A program made the translations under genes and the position numbers. A stretch of DNA of 64,000 nt from an uncultured Eubacteriales bacterium (GTDB lineage: Bacteria > Bacillota > Clostridia > Oscillospirales > Oscillospiraceae), in assembly GCA_900317905.1 (NCBI GenBank), contig ONIN01000001.1:248001-312000 (forward strand), in the 5' to 3' direction. Under the pieces are notes generated by a model. That model was given only the letters and a program-made list of their open reading frames with translations. It was not told the DNA's origin and searched no databases. This document shows positions 44,005-54,373 of this stretch, in pieces. Position 1 is the stretch's first letter, and every line of letters begins with the position of its first letter.

Positions 44005-45822
44005 TTATTCTGCGTGATAGTAATCGTAAATCTTCTGTGCGAGGGCTTTGCCCACCACTTCGGTGAGTTCCTCAATCGAGGCGGCTTTGACGGCTTTGAC
44101 GCTCTTGAAGGATTTCAAAAGCTCGTCTCTCCTTTTGGCGCCGACGCCGGGGATCTTGTCCAGCTCCGAGGTGAGAGAATCCCTTCTCAGCTTTCGCTGA
44201 TACTCGATGGAATAACGGTGAGTCTCCTCCTGGATGGTGCCGATCAGGGCGAACACCGCCTGATTGGCCTGAATGCCGATCTCTCTGCCGTCCGGCGTGA
44301 TCAGTGCACGGGTGCGGTGGCGGTCGTCCTTGACCATACCGAATACCGGCACATTCAGTGCCATGTCATTTAGCACCTCCAGCGCCACGGTGGCGTGCTC
44401 TTCGCCGCCGTCGATCAGCAGCAGATCCGGAAGCGGCGCAAACTTCTCGTCCCCGTCCAGATAGTGCTGGAAGCGTCGGGTCACCGCCTCGTGCATGGAG
44501 GCATAGTCGTTCTGGGTCTCAGTCTCCTTCATCCGGAAGCGGCGGTAGTCCTTTTTCAGCGGTCTGCCGTTCTGGAACACGGTCATGCCGGCCACGATGC
44601 CGGTGTCCCCAAGGTTGGAAATGTCGAATGCCTCGATCCGTTCCGGGAAGGCCGGGAGCTCCAGGGCACGCTGCAGCCATTCCAGGGTCTTTCTCCCCCG
44701 CTGCTGTACCGTGGTGGCCCGGAGAATCTCTTCTTTGGCGTTCATGACTGCGCTTTCCATAAGACGACGCCGCTCCCCGCGCTGCGGAACCTCCAGAGAG
44801 ACCTTGTGCTCCGCCTTCTGGGTCAGCAGCTCCTGGATGGCCTCCTGCCCTTCCAGTTCACAGGGAAGCAGGATCTGTCTCGGCCAGACGCCGCGGTTCT
44901 CATAATACTGCTGCACCAGCGCGGCCAGTGCCTCCGCGTCCGGCTCCAGCGGTTCCTCCAGAAGAGAAAAATCCTTGGCCGACAGATTGCCGTTGGAAAA
45001 ATGCAGCACCGTGAAGCAGCACTTGGCGCCTCTGGCAAAACCCACGGCGTCGGTGTCAGCATAGGCGGTGGCGATGACGCGCTGATGGTTCTGCAGCGCC
45101 TGCACCGCTTTCAGACGATCTCTGAGCTCGGCGGCGTATTCAAAGCGCAATTCTTCCGCCGCCTGCTCCATCCGCTGCTCCAGATCCTTTGTGAGCTCCG
45201 CCGTGCGGCCCTCCAGGATCAGCACCGCCTGGTCGATGCCCTGGCGGTATTCCTCAGAGGATGCATCCTTCAGACAGTAGCCAGCACATGTACCCATGTG
45301 GTAGTTCAGACAGGGTCGAGCCTTGCCGATGTCTCTCGGGAAAACACGACTGCAGGTGGGAAGCCGCAGAGTTTTTGCGATGGTGTCCAGGATCTCGTGG
45401 GTGGCGCTGCGGCCGCCGAAGGGCCCGAAATAGCTTGCGCCGTCTCTGGCGGTCTGATTCACCAGTTTGAAAGTGGGATACTCCGCCTCCCGATCCAGAC
45501 GAACGAAGGGATAGCCCTTGTCATCCTTTAATAAGATGTTGTATTTCGGCTTGTGCTGCTTGATGAGGGAGTTTTCCAGCACAAGGGCCTCAAACTCCGA
45601 CTGCACCACGATGACGTTGAAATCCGCCACATGATCCACCATGGCTGCCACCTTCGGCAGATGATCCCCGCGGAAGTAGCTGGTGACCCGATTTTTCAGG
45701 GCCTTGGCTTTTCCCACATAGATCACCTCGCTGGATTTGTCCAGCATGAGGTAGACGCCCGGCTTCAACGGGAGCTTATTGGCCTTCTCCCGCAGCATGA
45801 GGATCCGATCCGATTCCGCCAC
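44005..45822 (-). CDS. uvrC: UvrABC system protein C
   Basis: 605 residues. GIY-YIG nuclease at the N-terminus (GVYLMLDKSSEVIYVGKA), Cys-rich CLNYHMGTCAGYC, UVR motif, RNase H-like nuclease (FDISNLGDT; LLIDGGEEH) and C-terminal helix-hairpin-helix (KIPGVGAKRRDELL). GTG at 45822 has GGGAGG eight bases upstream. Read-through from ptsH may supply transcription, as no promoter is seen in the 93-base gap except the ptsH terminator. Confidence 0.95.
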   Translation of the reverse strand: MAESDRILMLREKANKLPLKPGVYLMLDKSSEVIYVGKAKALKNRVTSYFRGDHLPKVAAMVDHVADFNVIVVQSEFEALVLENSLIKQHKPKYNILLKDDKGYPFVRLDREAEYPTFKLVNQTARDGASYFGPFGGRSATHEILDTIAKTLRLPTCSRVFPRDIGKARPCLNYHMGTCAGYCLKDASSEEYRQGIDQAVLILEGRTAELTKDLEQRMEQAAEELRFEYAAELRDRLKAVQALQNHQRVIATAYADTDAVGFARGAKCCFTVLHFSNGNLSAKDFSLLEEPLEPDAEALAALVQQYYENRGVWPRQILLPCELEGQEAIQELLTQKAEHKVSLEVPQRGERRRLMESAVMNAKEEILRATTVQQRGRKTLEWLQRALELPAFPERIEAFDISNLGDTGIVAGMTVFQNGRPLKKDYRRFRMKETETQNDYASMHEAVTRRFQHYLDGDEKFAPLPDLLLIDGGEEHATVALEVLNDMALNVPVFGMVKDDRHRTRALITPDGREIGIQANQAVFALIGTIQEETHRYSIEYQRKLRRDSLTSELDKIPGVGAKRRDELLKSFKSVKAVKAASIEELTEVVGKALAQKIYDYYHAE

Positions 45823-45867
45823 AGGCAAGACCTCCCTTCCCAATACACAGCGGATTCAAACATCGAA

Positions 45868-45897
45868 AACAGGGACGTGCAGCTACACGTCCCTGTT
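45868..45897 (-). terminator. Terminator of ptsH
   Basis: Perfect 12-bp stem AACAGGGACGTG / CACGTCCCTGTT, 6-base loop, then TTTT on the minus strand. Confidence 0.85.
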
Positions 45898-45915
45898 GAT
45901 TGTAATTATAATGGC

Positions 45916-46179
45916 TTACTCCTCGAAATCGGAGTTGATCAGAGCGACCAGCGTGTCGATGGCTTCCTGCTCGTCAGTGCCGTCCGCAACCAGAGTGACG
46001 ACGGTGCCCTTGACAATGCCGAGGGAAAGCACGCCGAGGAGGCTCTTGGCGTTCACGCGACGCTCATCCTTCTCAATCCAAATGCTGCTCTTGAACTCGT
46101 TTGCCTTCTGGATGAAGAACGTAGCGGGCCGTGCATGCAGGCCAACGTTGTTGTTAATGACAGCTTCCTTGGTAATCAT
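45916..46179 (-). CDS. ptsH: Phosphocarrier protein HPr
   Basis: 87 residues. His15 in GLHARPA is phosphorylated by enzyme I, and Ser46 in AKSLLGV is the HPr kinase site, so this is HPr rather than Crh. ptsI is not adjacent. AAGGAG precedes the ATG. Own promoter and terminator. Confidence 0.97.
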   Translation of the reverse strand: MITKEAVINNNVGLHARPATFFIQKANEFKSSIWIEKDERRVNAKSLLGVLSLGIVKGTVVTLVADGTDEQEAIDTLVALINSDFEE

Positions 46180-46231
46180 GTTTATCGCTCCTTATATTCG
46201 CGCAAAAAATGAGTATTTCTTTGATGTTGTA

Positions 46232-46260
46232 ATTTTATCAAAAGACGATCCTATCGTCAA
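46232..46260 (-). promoter_or_regulatory. Promoter of ptsH
   Basis: TTGACG, 17 bases, TAAAAT on the minus strand, about 53 bases before the start. The rest of 46180-46389 holds no gene. Confidence 0.75.
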
Positions 46261-46389
46261 CTGCTTTTTTCTTTTTCGTATGATTGCACAGCGATTTCGG
46301 CAGGATGCTTTTTTATTTTCATCAGAATTTCCACGAATCCCGACGAGTTAGATACAACTAATTAAGAAAAGGCCCTAAAATACAGGGAT

Positions 46390-48768
46390 TTACCGAAGCT
46401 CTACCACCGTGACGCCGCTCTCGCCTTCCCCGAATCGGCCCAGTCGGAAGGACTTCACGGCCTTGTTTTTCTTCAGTTCCGTCTGAATCGCCTGACGCAG
46501 AACACCGGTCCCCTTTCCGTGGATGATGCGCACTTCCTTGAGCTTCGCCATGACCGCGGCGTCGATGAAACGCTCTGCCGCGTCGATGGCCTCGAACCGC
46601 TCCATACCTCGCAGATCGATCTCACTGGCTGCGCTGGCGGCGCGGAGGTTCGCCTTCTGCCCAGAGGACGAGATGACCTGCACCTTGGCGCCCTCGATGA
46701 GATAGACCTCATCTTCCTTCGCCTTGACATTCATGATGCCGGCGCGGACCGTCAGCATCCGGTCGGCGGAGATCTCCGTAACCGTACCCTTGACGCCGAG
46801 GGACAACAGCTCTACGGTATCGCCAACAACTACCGGGCGGGAAGAAACCTTTTTCTCCTCAGGCAGCTTCTGATTGGCCGCCTGAGCGGCTTCCTCCTCC
46901 GCAAGATTCAGCTTCCGGCGGAGGGCGGCCCGGGCCTCGTTGGCCTGATGATGTCCGGCGTTGTCCTTTTCCAGCTTGCGGATGTTGTCCAGCTCCCGGA
47001 ACACGTCCTCTGCGGTTCTTCTGGCGTCGGCAAGGATCCGCTCTGCGTCTCTTCTGGCTTTTTCGTCAGCTTTTTCCAGACGCACGGAAAGCTCTGCTCT
47101 GAGCTGAGCGGCCTTCTTCCGCTCGGCTTCCGCAGCTCGGAGCTTGTCAGCGGCGTCGGTGCGGTCACGATCCAGCATTTGGCGCACCTGCTCCAGTTTC
47201 TCGATGGTGGCCTCAAAGGTGGCGCTTTCGGTGCCGACCCGCTTCTTCGCATCCTCGATCACGTCCATATCCAGACCCAAACGCTGGGCGATGGCAAAGG
47301 CGTTGGACTTGCCGGGAATGCCGATCAGAAGATGATAGGTGGGCCGCAGGGAGTCCACATCAAACTCGCAGGAGGCGTTCATAACCCCCGGCTGGGTTGT
47401 GGCGTAGACCTTCAATTCCGTATAGTGGGTTGTGGCGGCGATGGTGGCGCCGCACTGTCTCGTCCGCTCGATGACCGAGATTGCCAGGGCCGCGCCCTCG
47501 GTGGGATCGGTGCCGGCGCCCAGCTCATCAAAAAGGATCAGGGAGCGGTCGTCACACTCGTTCAAGATGCGGACGATGTTGGTCATGTGAGCCGAGAAGG
47601 TGGAAAGGCTCTGCTCAATGCTCTGCTCGTCACCGATATCGGCCATGATCTCCTCAAAGACCGGAAGGGCGCTGCCATCCGCCGCAGGAATGTGCAGACC
47701 GCACTGGGCCATGACAGCCAGAAGACCGATGGTTTTCAGCGTGACGGTCTTGCCGCCGGTGTTGGGTCCGGTGATGACCAGGGTATCAAAATCGCCGCCC
47801 AGCTCCACGTCGATGGGCACTACGGTATCCTTGGAAATCAGGGGATGGCGGGCTCTGCGCAGCAGGATCCCTTTCTCCTTCAATTCGGGCGCCGTGCAGT
47901 CCATCCGATAGGACAGCTTGGCCTTGGCGAAAATCAGATCCAGCTTCACCAGCAGGTCGAAGTTCGTGGCCACGTCCTCCCGATGAGCAGCGCAGTCGGC
48001 GCTGAGCTCCGCGAGGATGCGCTCGATCTCGGTCTTTTCCTTGGCTCTGAGCTCCCGCAGTTCGTTGTTGGCTTTCACAGCAGCCATAGGCTCGATGAAC
48101 AGGGTCGCGCCGGAGCCGGAGACATCATGCACCAGTCCCGGTACGGCCCCCTTGTGCTCCGCCTTCACCGGCACCACATAGCGCTCGGAGCGCATGGTGA
48201 TGATGGGTTCCTGCAGCGCTTTGGCATAGCTGGGAGAAGAGATGATCTTCTGCAGCGCGTCGTGGACTCTAGCGCTGGCGGCGCGGATCAGACGCCGGAT
48301 GGAGGCCAGTTCCGAGCTGGCGGCATCGGCGATCTCATCCTCACCGACGATGGAGCCGGTGATTTTATCTTCCAGAAACTTGTTGGGCTGCAGAGCGTGG
48401 AACAGATAGTCGATGCAGGTCTTTTCCTTCCGCTCGGCGCTGCCGTAGGCACGCACCACTCTCGCGGCAGAGAGGACGCCGGCGATATCCAGCAGTTCTC
48501 TCGTGTTCAGGACACCGCCCATGTCCGCTCTTTGCAGCGAGGCGCGGACGTCCTTCACGCCGGAGAAGGACGGGCTGCCGCTGACCACCATCAATTGCGC
48601 GGCTGCAGAGGTCTCGTTCAGGCGCCGCTCCACTTCCATGCGGCTGCCGCTGGGACGCAGGGTTCTCGCTGCCTCTCTTGCAGCATTGCTGGATGCCTCG
48701 GCAGCCAGCAGCTCCAGAACCGCGTCCAGTTCCAATGTATGCAGGGATTTTAGTGTTTGTTCTTTCAT
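46390..48768 (-). CDS. mutS2: Endonuclease MutS2
   Basis: 792 residues. MutS-type ATPase core with Walker A GPNTGGKTVTLK and Walker B LILFDELGAGTDP, then a coiled coil and a KOW-like part (VGDTVELLSLGVKGTV), and the C-terminal Smr nuclease domain (DLRGME...IIHGKGTGVLR). Known roles: blocking recombination and rescuing stalled, collided ribosomes. Overlaps the phosphatase gene by four bases. Confidence 0.95.
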   Translation of the reverse strand: MKEQTLKSLHTLELDAVLELLAAEASSNAAREAARTLRPSGSRMEVERRLNETSAAAQLMVVSGSPSFSGVKDVRASLQRADMGGVLNTRELLDIAGVLSAARVVRAYGSAERKEKTCIDYLFHALQPNKFLEDKITGSIVGEDEIADAASSELASIRRLIRAASARVHDALQKIISSPSYAKALQEPIITMRSERYVVPVKAEHKGAVPGLVHDVSGSGATLFIEPMAAVKANNELRELRAKEKTEIERILAELSADCAAHREDVATNFDLLVKLDLIFAKAKLSYRMDCTAPELKEKGILLRRARHPLISKDTVVPIDVELGGDFDTLVITGPNTGGKTVTLKTIGLLAVMAQCGLHIPAADGSALPVFEEIMADIGDEQSIEQSLSTFSAHMTNIVRILNECDDRSLILFDELGAGTDPTEGAALAISVIERTRQCGATIAATTHYTELKVYATTQPGVMNASCEFDVDSLRPTYHLLIGIPGKSNAFAIAQRLGLDMDVIEDAKKRVGTESATFEATIEKLEQVRQMLDRDRTDAADKLRAAEAERKKAAQLRAELSVRLEKADEKARRDAERILADARRTAEDVFRELDNIRKLEKDNAGHHQANEARAALRRKLNLAEEEAAQAANQKLPEEKKVSSRPVVVGDTVELLSLGVKGTVTEISADRMLTVRAGIMNVKAKEDEVYLIEGAKVQVISSSGQKANLRAASAASEIDLRGMERFEAIDAAERFIDAAVMAKLKEVRIIHGKGTGVLRQAIQTELKKNKAVKSFRLGRFGEGESGVTVVELR

Positions 48769-49553
48769 TTCAAATATTTCTCCCGCAGAGCGGCCTGCTT
48801 TTCTTCCCCGAAGTCCAGCCGCTCCGTCATAAAGGTTTTCACATCTCCATAGCGACGGTCAATGGAATCCCAGGCCGTGCGCATATAGCGCTCCCGGGCA
48901 GAATCAAATGCCCGGATCGCAAACTCCGTAGAAGGTGCGTCGGAGTACTTTTTCGCCGTTTTTACCGTCTGATCCGTCTCCGATTTGCAGTAGATGTTGG
49001 TCAGGAGATAATCCTCCAGAATGGTGTCCCGATCCACCCCCAGTGCCGTGAGGATCAGCATGGTTCCGACGCCTACCCGGTCTTTTCCGGCGGTGCAGTG
49101 GTAGAGCAGGGCGCCGTCCTCATGACACAGGACGTGATCCAGAAATTCACGGTAATGGTTCAGGCTGTAATCTCCCTCTACCAAGGGGATGTACATCTGC
49201 GTCATGCGATCCTCCGCCTCGAAGCCCGCGTCCATGGCGGCGCGGAAAAAGGCCGGGATCACGTTCTCGGTCTCCTCTCTGGTGATGCCGCTCATTTCCT
49301 TCAGAATCGGGCAATGAATGTATTGGACGCCTGAAATTCTTACATCCGGCATCTCCTGCATTTCCCGCTCCGTGCGGAAATCCACCACCGTCTTCAGCGG
49401 AACAGATCGCAGTACTTCACAATCAGCATCCGTCAAATGCTGCAGCATGCCGCTTCGAATGAGTATACCCTTTCGGATCTCACGCCCGTCTGCGGTACGG
49501 ATGCCGCCCAGATCTCTGGCGTTGGGGGCGCCGGTCAAATGGTAACTTCTCAT
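48765..49553 (-). CDS. Tyrosine/serine protein phosphatase (Y_phosphatase3-like)
   Basis: 262 residues. CX5R signature HCTAGKDRVG with Cys153 and Arg159; NARDLGGIRTADG near the N-terminus and VVDFRTEREM are typical of the LipA/IphP-like family. Substrate unknown (phosphoprotein or phosphoinositide-like). Overlaps tatD by four bases. Confidence 0.88.
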   Translation of the reverse strand: MRSYHLTGAPNARDLGGIRTADGREIRKGILIRSGMLQHLTDADCEVLRSVPLKTVVDFRTEREMQEMPDVRISGVQYIHCPILKEMSGITREETENVIPAFFRAAMDAGFEAEDRMTQMYIPLVEGDYSLNHYREFLDHVLCHEDGALLYHCTAGKDRVGVGTMLILTALGVDRDTILEDYLLTNIYCKSETDQTVKTAKKYSDAPSTEFAIRAFDSARERYMRTAWDSIDRRYGDVKTFMTERLDFGEEKQAALREKYLK

Positions 49554-50319
49554 ACTTCCGCTCCGATCCGAAAGAGTCTCTTTCCGTTTTCCATGGTCAT
49601 GGCAGCCACTTCCTCCAGGGTCATGCCGGTCTCTCTCGCGATGACTTCGGCAATATAAGGCAGGTTTCTGGAGTCGTTGCGCTTACCCCGATTGGGCACC
49701 GGGCTCAGATACGGAGAATCCGTCTCCAGCAGCATCCGGTCACGGGGGCAGAGGCGGATAACTTCCAAAGCCTTGACCGCATTTTTATAGGTAATGGGCC
49801 CGTCGAAGCCCAGATACCAGTCGCGCTTGATGAGTTCCTTTGCCATCTCGGCGCTCCCGGAGAAGCAGTGGAACACGCCCCGCAGATCCGGATATTCCGA
49901 AACGATGGCAAGGCAATCGCCGTGGGCCTCCCGGTCATGGATGATCACCGGAAGATCCAGCTCCAACGCCAACTCCAGCTGGGCTCTCAGCATAGATTTT
50001 TGCAGCTCCACATGCTCCTTGTCCCAATAGTAGTCCAGTCCGATTTCCCCGATGGCCACCACCTTGGGTTCTGCCGCCAATGCGCGGAGCTCGTTGATGG
50101 TGGAGTCCGTCCAAGTCTCGTATTCCTCCGGATGGACACCGACAGCGGCATAAACGTGGTCGTACTGCTGTGCGAGGGCCACGGCATTTTTCGACCGCTC
50201 CACAGTGTCGCCGGGATCTATCACAAGGGTGACGCCGGAGGCATAGACCGCCCGCAGCACCTCGTCCCGGTCGTCGTTGAATTTGGAGCTGTCGTAATGG
50301 GCGTGGGTATCAAAATACA

Positions 50320-50320
<1 letters not shown>
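49550..50320 (-). CDS. tatD: TatD family metal-dependent hydrolase
   Basis: 256 residues. TIM-barrel metal site: DTHAHYD at 4-10, EIGLDYYWDK, HDREAHGD, VFHCFSGS and LLETDSPYLSP. Likely a 3'-5' DNA/RNA exonuclease. ATG overlaps the ligA stop (TGATG). Confidence 0.93.
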
Positions 50321-52344
<2,024 letters not shown>

Positions 52345-52351
52345 TCAAAAA

Positions 52352-52370
52352 ATGTGTATGGTATACACAT
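52352..52370. promoter_or_regulatory. Perfect palindrome upstream of ligA
   Basis: ATGTGTAT-GGT-ATACACAT, 8-bp arms, about 50 bases before the ligA ATG. GntR-type sites often look like this; the regulator is not in the window. Confidence 0.5.
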
Positions 52371-52479
52371 GTAACATCGTATATAATAAAAACAAGAAAT
52401 CTTGCAAAATGATGCTTCGCATTTATTTTATCAGCAAGCCGGAAAAACGTCAATCCGTTCCTTTAACCCGAATCAGAAC

Positions 52480-52502
52480 ACAAATAACAATATTTGTATA
52501 AT
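52480..52502 (+). promoter_or_regulatory. Palindrome abutting a -10 hexamer, upstream of the XRE gene
   Basis: Inverted repeat ACAAATA-ACAA-TATTTGT (52480-52497) runs straight into TATAAT (52497-52502). There is no good -35, as expected if the palindrome occupies it. Confidence 0.45.
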
Positions 52503-52592
52503 TTCAGGAAAAATTCACACTTTTTTTGAAAAGAAATGCAAGATTTCGGTCCAACACTTCGCAAACGGAAGCAAAAAAGAATCAACCTAGTA

Positions 52593-52634
52593 TATAATGC
52601 AGTTGATTGAGTCGATTTAAAGAGTCGATTTAAA
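52593..52634 (+). promoter_or_regulatory. Proximal -10 and tandem 13-bp repeat before the XRE gene
   Basis: TATAAT at 52593-52598, then two exact copies of GAGTCGATTTAAA head to tail (52609-52621 and 52622-52634). The second copy with its flank forms a near-palindrome GTCG-A-TTTAAA-C-CGAC. Lies at the likely start of transcription, so a self-binding operator is plausible. Confidence 0.5.
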
Positions 52635-52658
52635 CCGACGAGAAGGAGACGAAGCGCT

Positions 52659-52937
52659 ATGAAACCGAGACTCCAGCCTTATGGGGACAAAAACATCAGC
52701 GGCGCGACCATCGAGCGCATGCGCAAGGAGCGTGGTATGCGGCAGTTTGAACTGGTTCACCAGATGCAGCTGCGCGGCGTTGATATCAATCCCAGCAGCT
52801 TGTCCAAGCTGGAGGGACAGGTCCGGATCGCCAACGATCGGGAGCTGTACACCATCGCGCAGATTTTCGGCGTCACCATGGAAGATTTGATCAACGAATC
52901 TGAGAAAGACGCAAAAGCGAAACGCAACTCGAAATAA
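52659..52937 (+). CDS. Small XRE-family helix-turn-helix regulator
   Basis: 92 residues. One HTH domain at about 16-77 (ISGATIERMRKERGMRQFELVHQMQ...NPSSLSKLE), no second domain, and a basic tail. AAGGAG precedes the ATG by ten bases. Its only neighbours are ligA (divergent) and tuf, so target genes are not obvious. Closed by the hairpin at 52961-52992. Confidence 0.88.
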   Translation: MKPRLQPYGDKNISGATIERMRKERGMRQFELVHQMQLRGVDINPSSLSKLEGQVRIANDRELYTIAQIFGVTMEDLINESEKDAKAKRNSK

Positions 52938-52960
52938 GCACGCTCCGACGCTTTCATAAG

Positions 52961-52992
52961 AATCCTCCCCTATTCACCGGGAGGATTTTTAT
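52961..52992 (+). terminator. Terminator of the XRE gene
   Basis: Stem AATCCTCCC / GGGAGGATT with a nine-base loop and a T-run. Confidence 0.85.
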
Positions 52993-53013
52993 TTTTAAAT
53001 CAAAATAATACAC

Positions 53014-53048
53014 AAAAAATGACTGCCTCAAAAGAGACAGTCATTTTT
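53014..53048 (-). terminator. Terminator of the str operon
   Basis: Stem AAAAATGACTG-CTC / GAG-CAGTCATTTTT with one mismatch, followed by Ts on the minus strand, just after tuf. Confidence 0.85.
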
Positions 53049-53061
53049 ATAAATTTGAGAA

Positions 53062-54300
53062 TTACTCGTTGACAGCGATGACAACACCGGAGCCGACGGT
53101 ACGGCCGCCCTCACGGATAGCGAAGCGGAGGCCGTTCTCGATGGCGATGGGGGTGATCAGCTCGACGTTCATGTCAACGTTATCGCCAGGCATGCACATC
53201 TCAACGCCCTCGGGCAGGTTGATGACGCCGGTCACGTCCGTGGTACGGAAGTAGAACTGGGGACGATAGTTGTTGAAGAACGGAGTGTGACGGCCGCCCT
53301 CGTCCTTGGACAGAACGTAGACCTGACCGGTGAACTTGGTGTGGGGCTTGATGGAGCCGGGAGCAGCCAGAACCTGGCCACGCTCAACGGACTTCTTGTC
53401 GATACCACGCAGCAGGCAGCCGACGTTGTCGCCAGCCTCGGCGTACTCGAGGATCTTGTGGAACATCTCGGTGCCGGTAACGGTGGTGTTCTGGGTCTCC
53501 TTGATGCCGACGATCTCAACCTTATCGCCAACCTTGACGGTACCACGCTCGACACGACCGGTAACGACGGTGCCACGGCCGGAGATGGTGAAGACGTCCT
53601 CGATGGGCATCAGGAAGGGCATGTCAGCCTTGCGGTCGGGAGTCTTGATCCAGGTGTCAACAGCGTCCATCAGGCGCCAGATGCACTCGTACTCGGGGGC
53701 ATCCTTGTCCTTGGACTCGCTGATCAGAGCGTTCAGAGCGGAGCCGGGGATGATGGGGGTGTCGTCGCCGGGGAAATCATAGGTGTCCAGCAGCTCACGG
53801 ACTTCCATCTCGACGAGCTCGAGCAGCTCGGGATCGTCAACCTGGTCAACCTTGTTCAGGAAGACGAGGATATAAGGAACGTTAACCTGACGGGCCAGCA
53901 GCAGGTGCTCGCGGGTCTGAGCCATGGGGCCGTCGGAAGCAGCGATAACCAGGATGCCGCCGTCCATCTGAGCAGCGCCGGTGATCATGTTCTTGATATA
54001 GTCGGCGTGGCCCGGGCAGTCGACGTGGGCGTAGTGACGACCCTGGATCTGCTGACCGTCGAGACCGATGCGGTCATAGGTCTGATACTCAACGTGAGCA
54101 GTGTTGATCGTGATGCCGCGAGCCTTCTCCTCGGGGGCCTTGTCGATCTGGTCGTAAGCGGTGAACTCAGCAGCCTCGGGATCAGCCAGGGCGAGGACCT
54201 TGGTGATAGCGGCGGTCAGAGTGGTCTTACCATGGTCGATGTGACCGATGGTGCCGATGTTGACATGGGGCTTGGTTCTGTTAAATGCCTGCTTTGCCAT
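53062..54300 (-). CDS. tuf: Elongation factor Tu
   Basis: 412 residues, longer than the usual 395-400. GTP loop GHIDHGKT at 19-26 (Ile in place of the usual Val), switch II DCPGH at 94-98, G4 NKVD, and domains 2 and 3 complete ([35 protein letters not shown]). About 11 extra residues lie at about 74-87 ([13 protein letters not shown]), between the two strands just before switch II, where other EF-Tu have a tight turn. AGGAGG precedes the ATG. Last gene of the str operon. Confidence 0.97.
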   Translation of the reverse strand: MAKQAFNRTKPHVNIGTIGHIDHGKTTLTAAITKVLALADPEAAEFTAYDQIDKAPEEKARGITINTAHVEYQTYDRIGLDGQQIQGRHYAHVDCPGHADYIKNMITGAAQMDGGILVIAASDGPMAQTREHLLLARQVNVPYILVFLNKVDQVDDPELLELVEMEVRELLDTYDFPGDDTPIIPGSALNALISESKDKDAPEYECIWRLMDAVDTWIKTPDRKADMPFLMPIEDVFTISGRGTVVTGRVERGTVKVGDKVEIVGIKETQNTTVTGTEMFHKILEYAEAGDNVGCLLRGIDKKSVERGQVLAAPGSIKPHTKFTGQVYVLSKDEGGRHTPFFNNYRPQFYFRTTDVTGVINLPEGVEMCMPGDNVDMNVELITPIAIENGLRFAIREGGRTVGSGVVIAVNE

Positions 54301-54373
54301 GGGATTTTCCTCCTATTAGTTGAATTTTAAGTGATTCGGATTATTCTTCAAGCACAATGTGCTCTTTCGCGGA

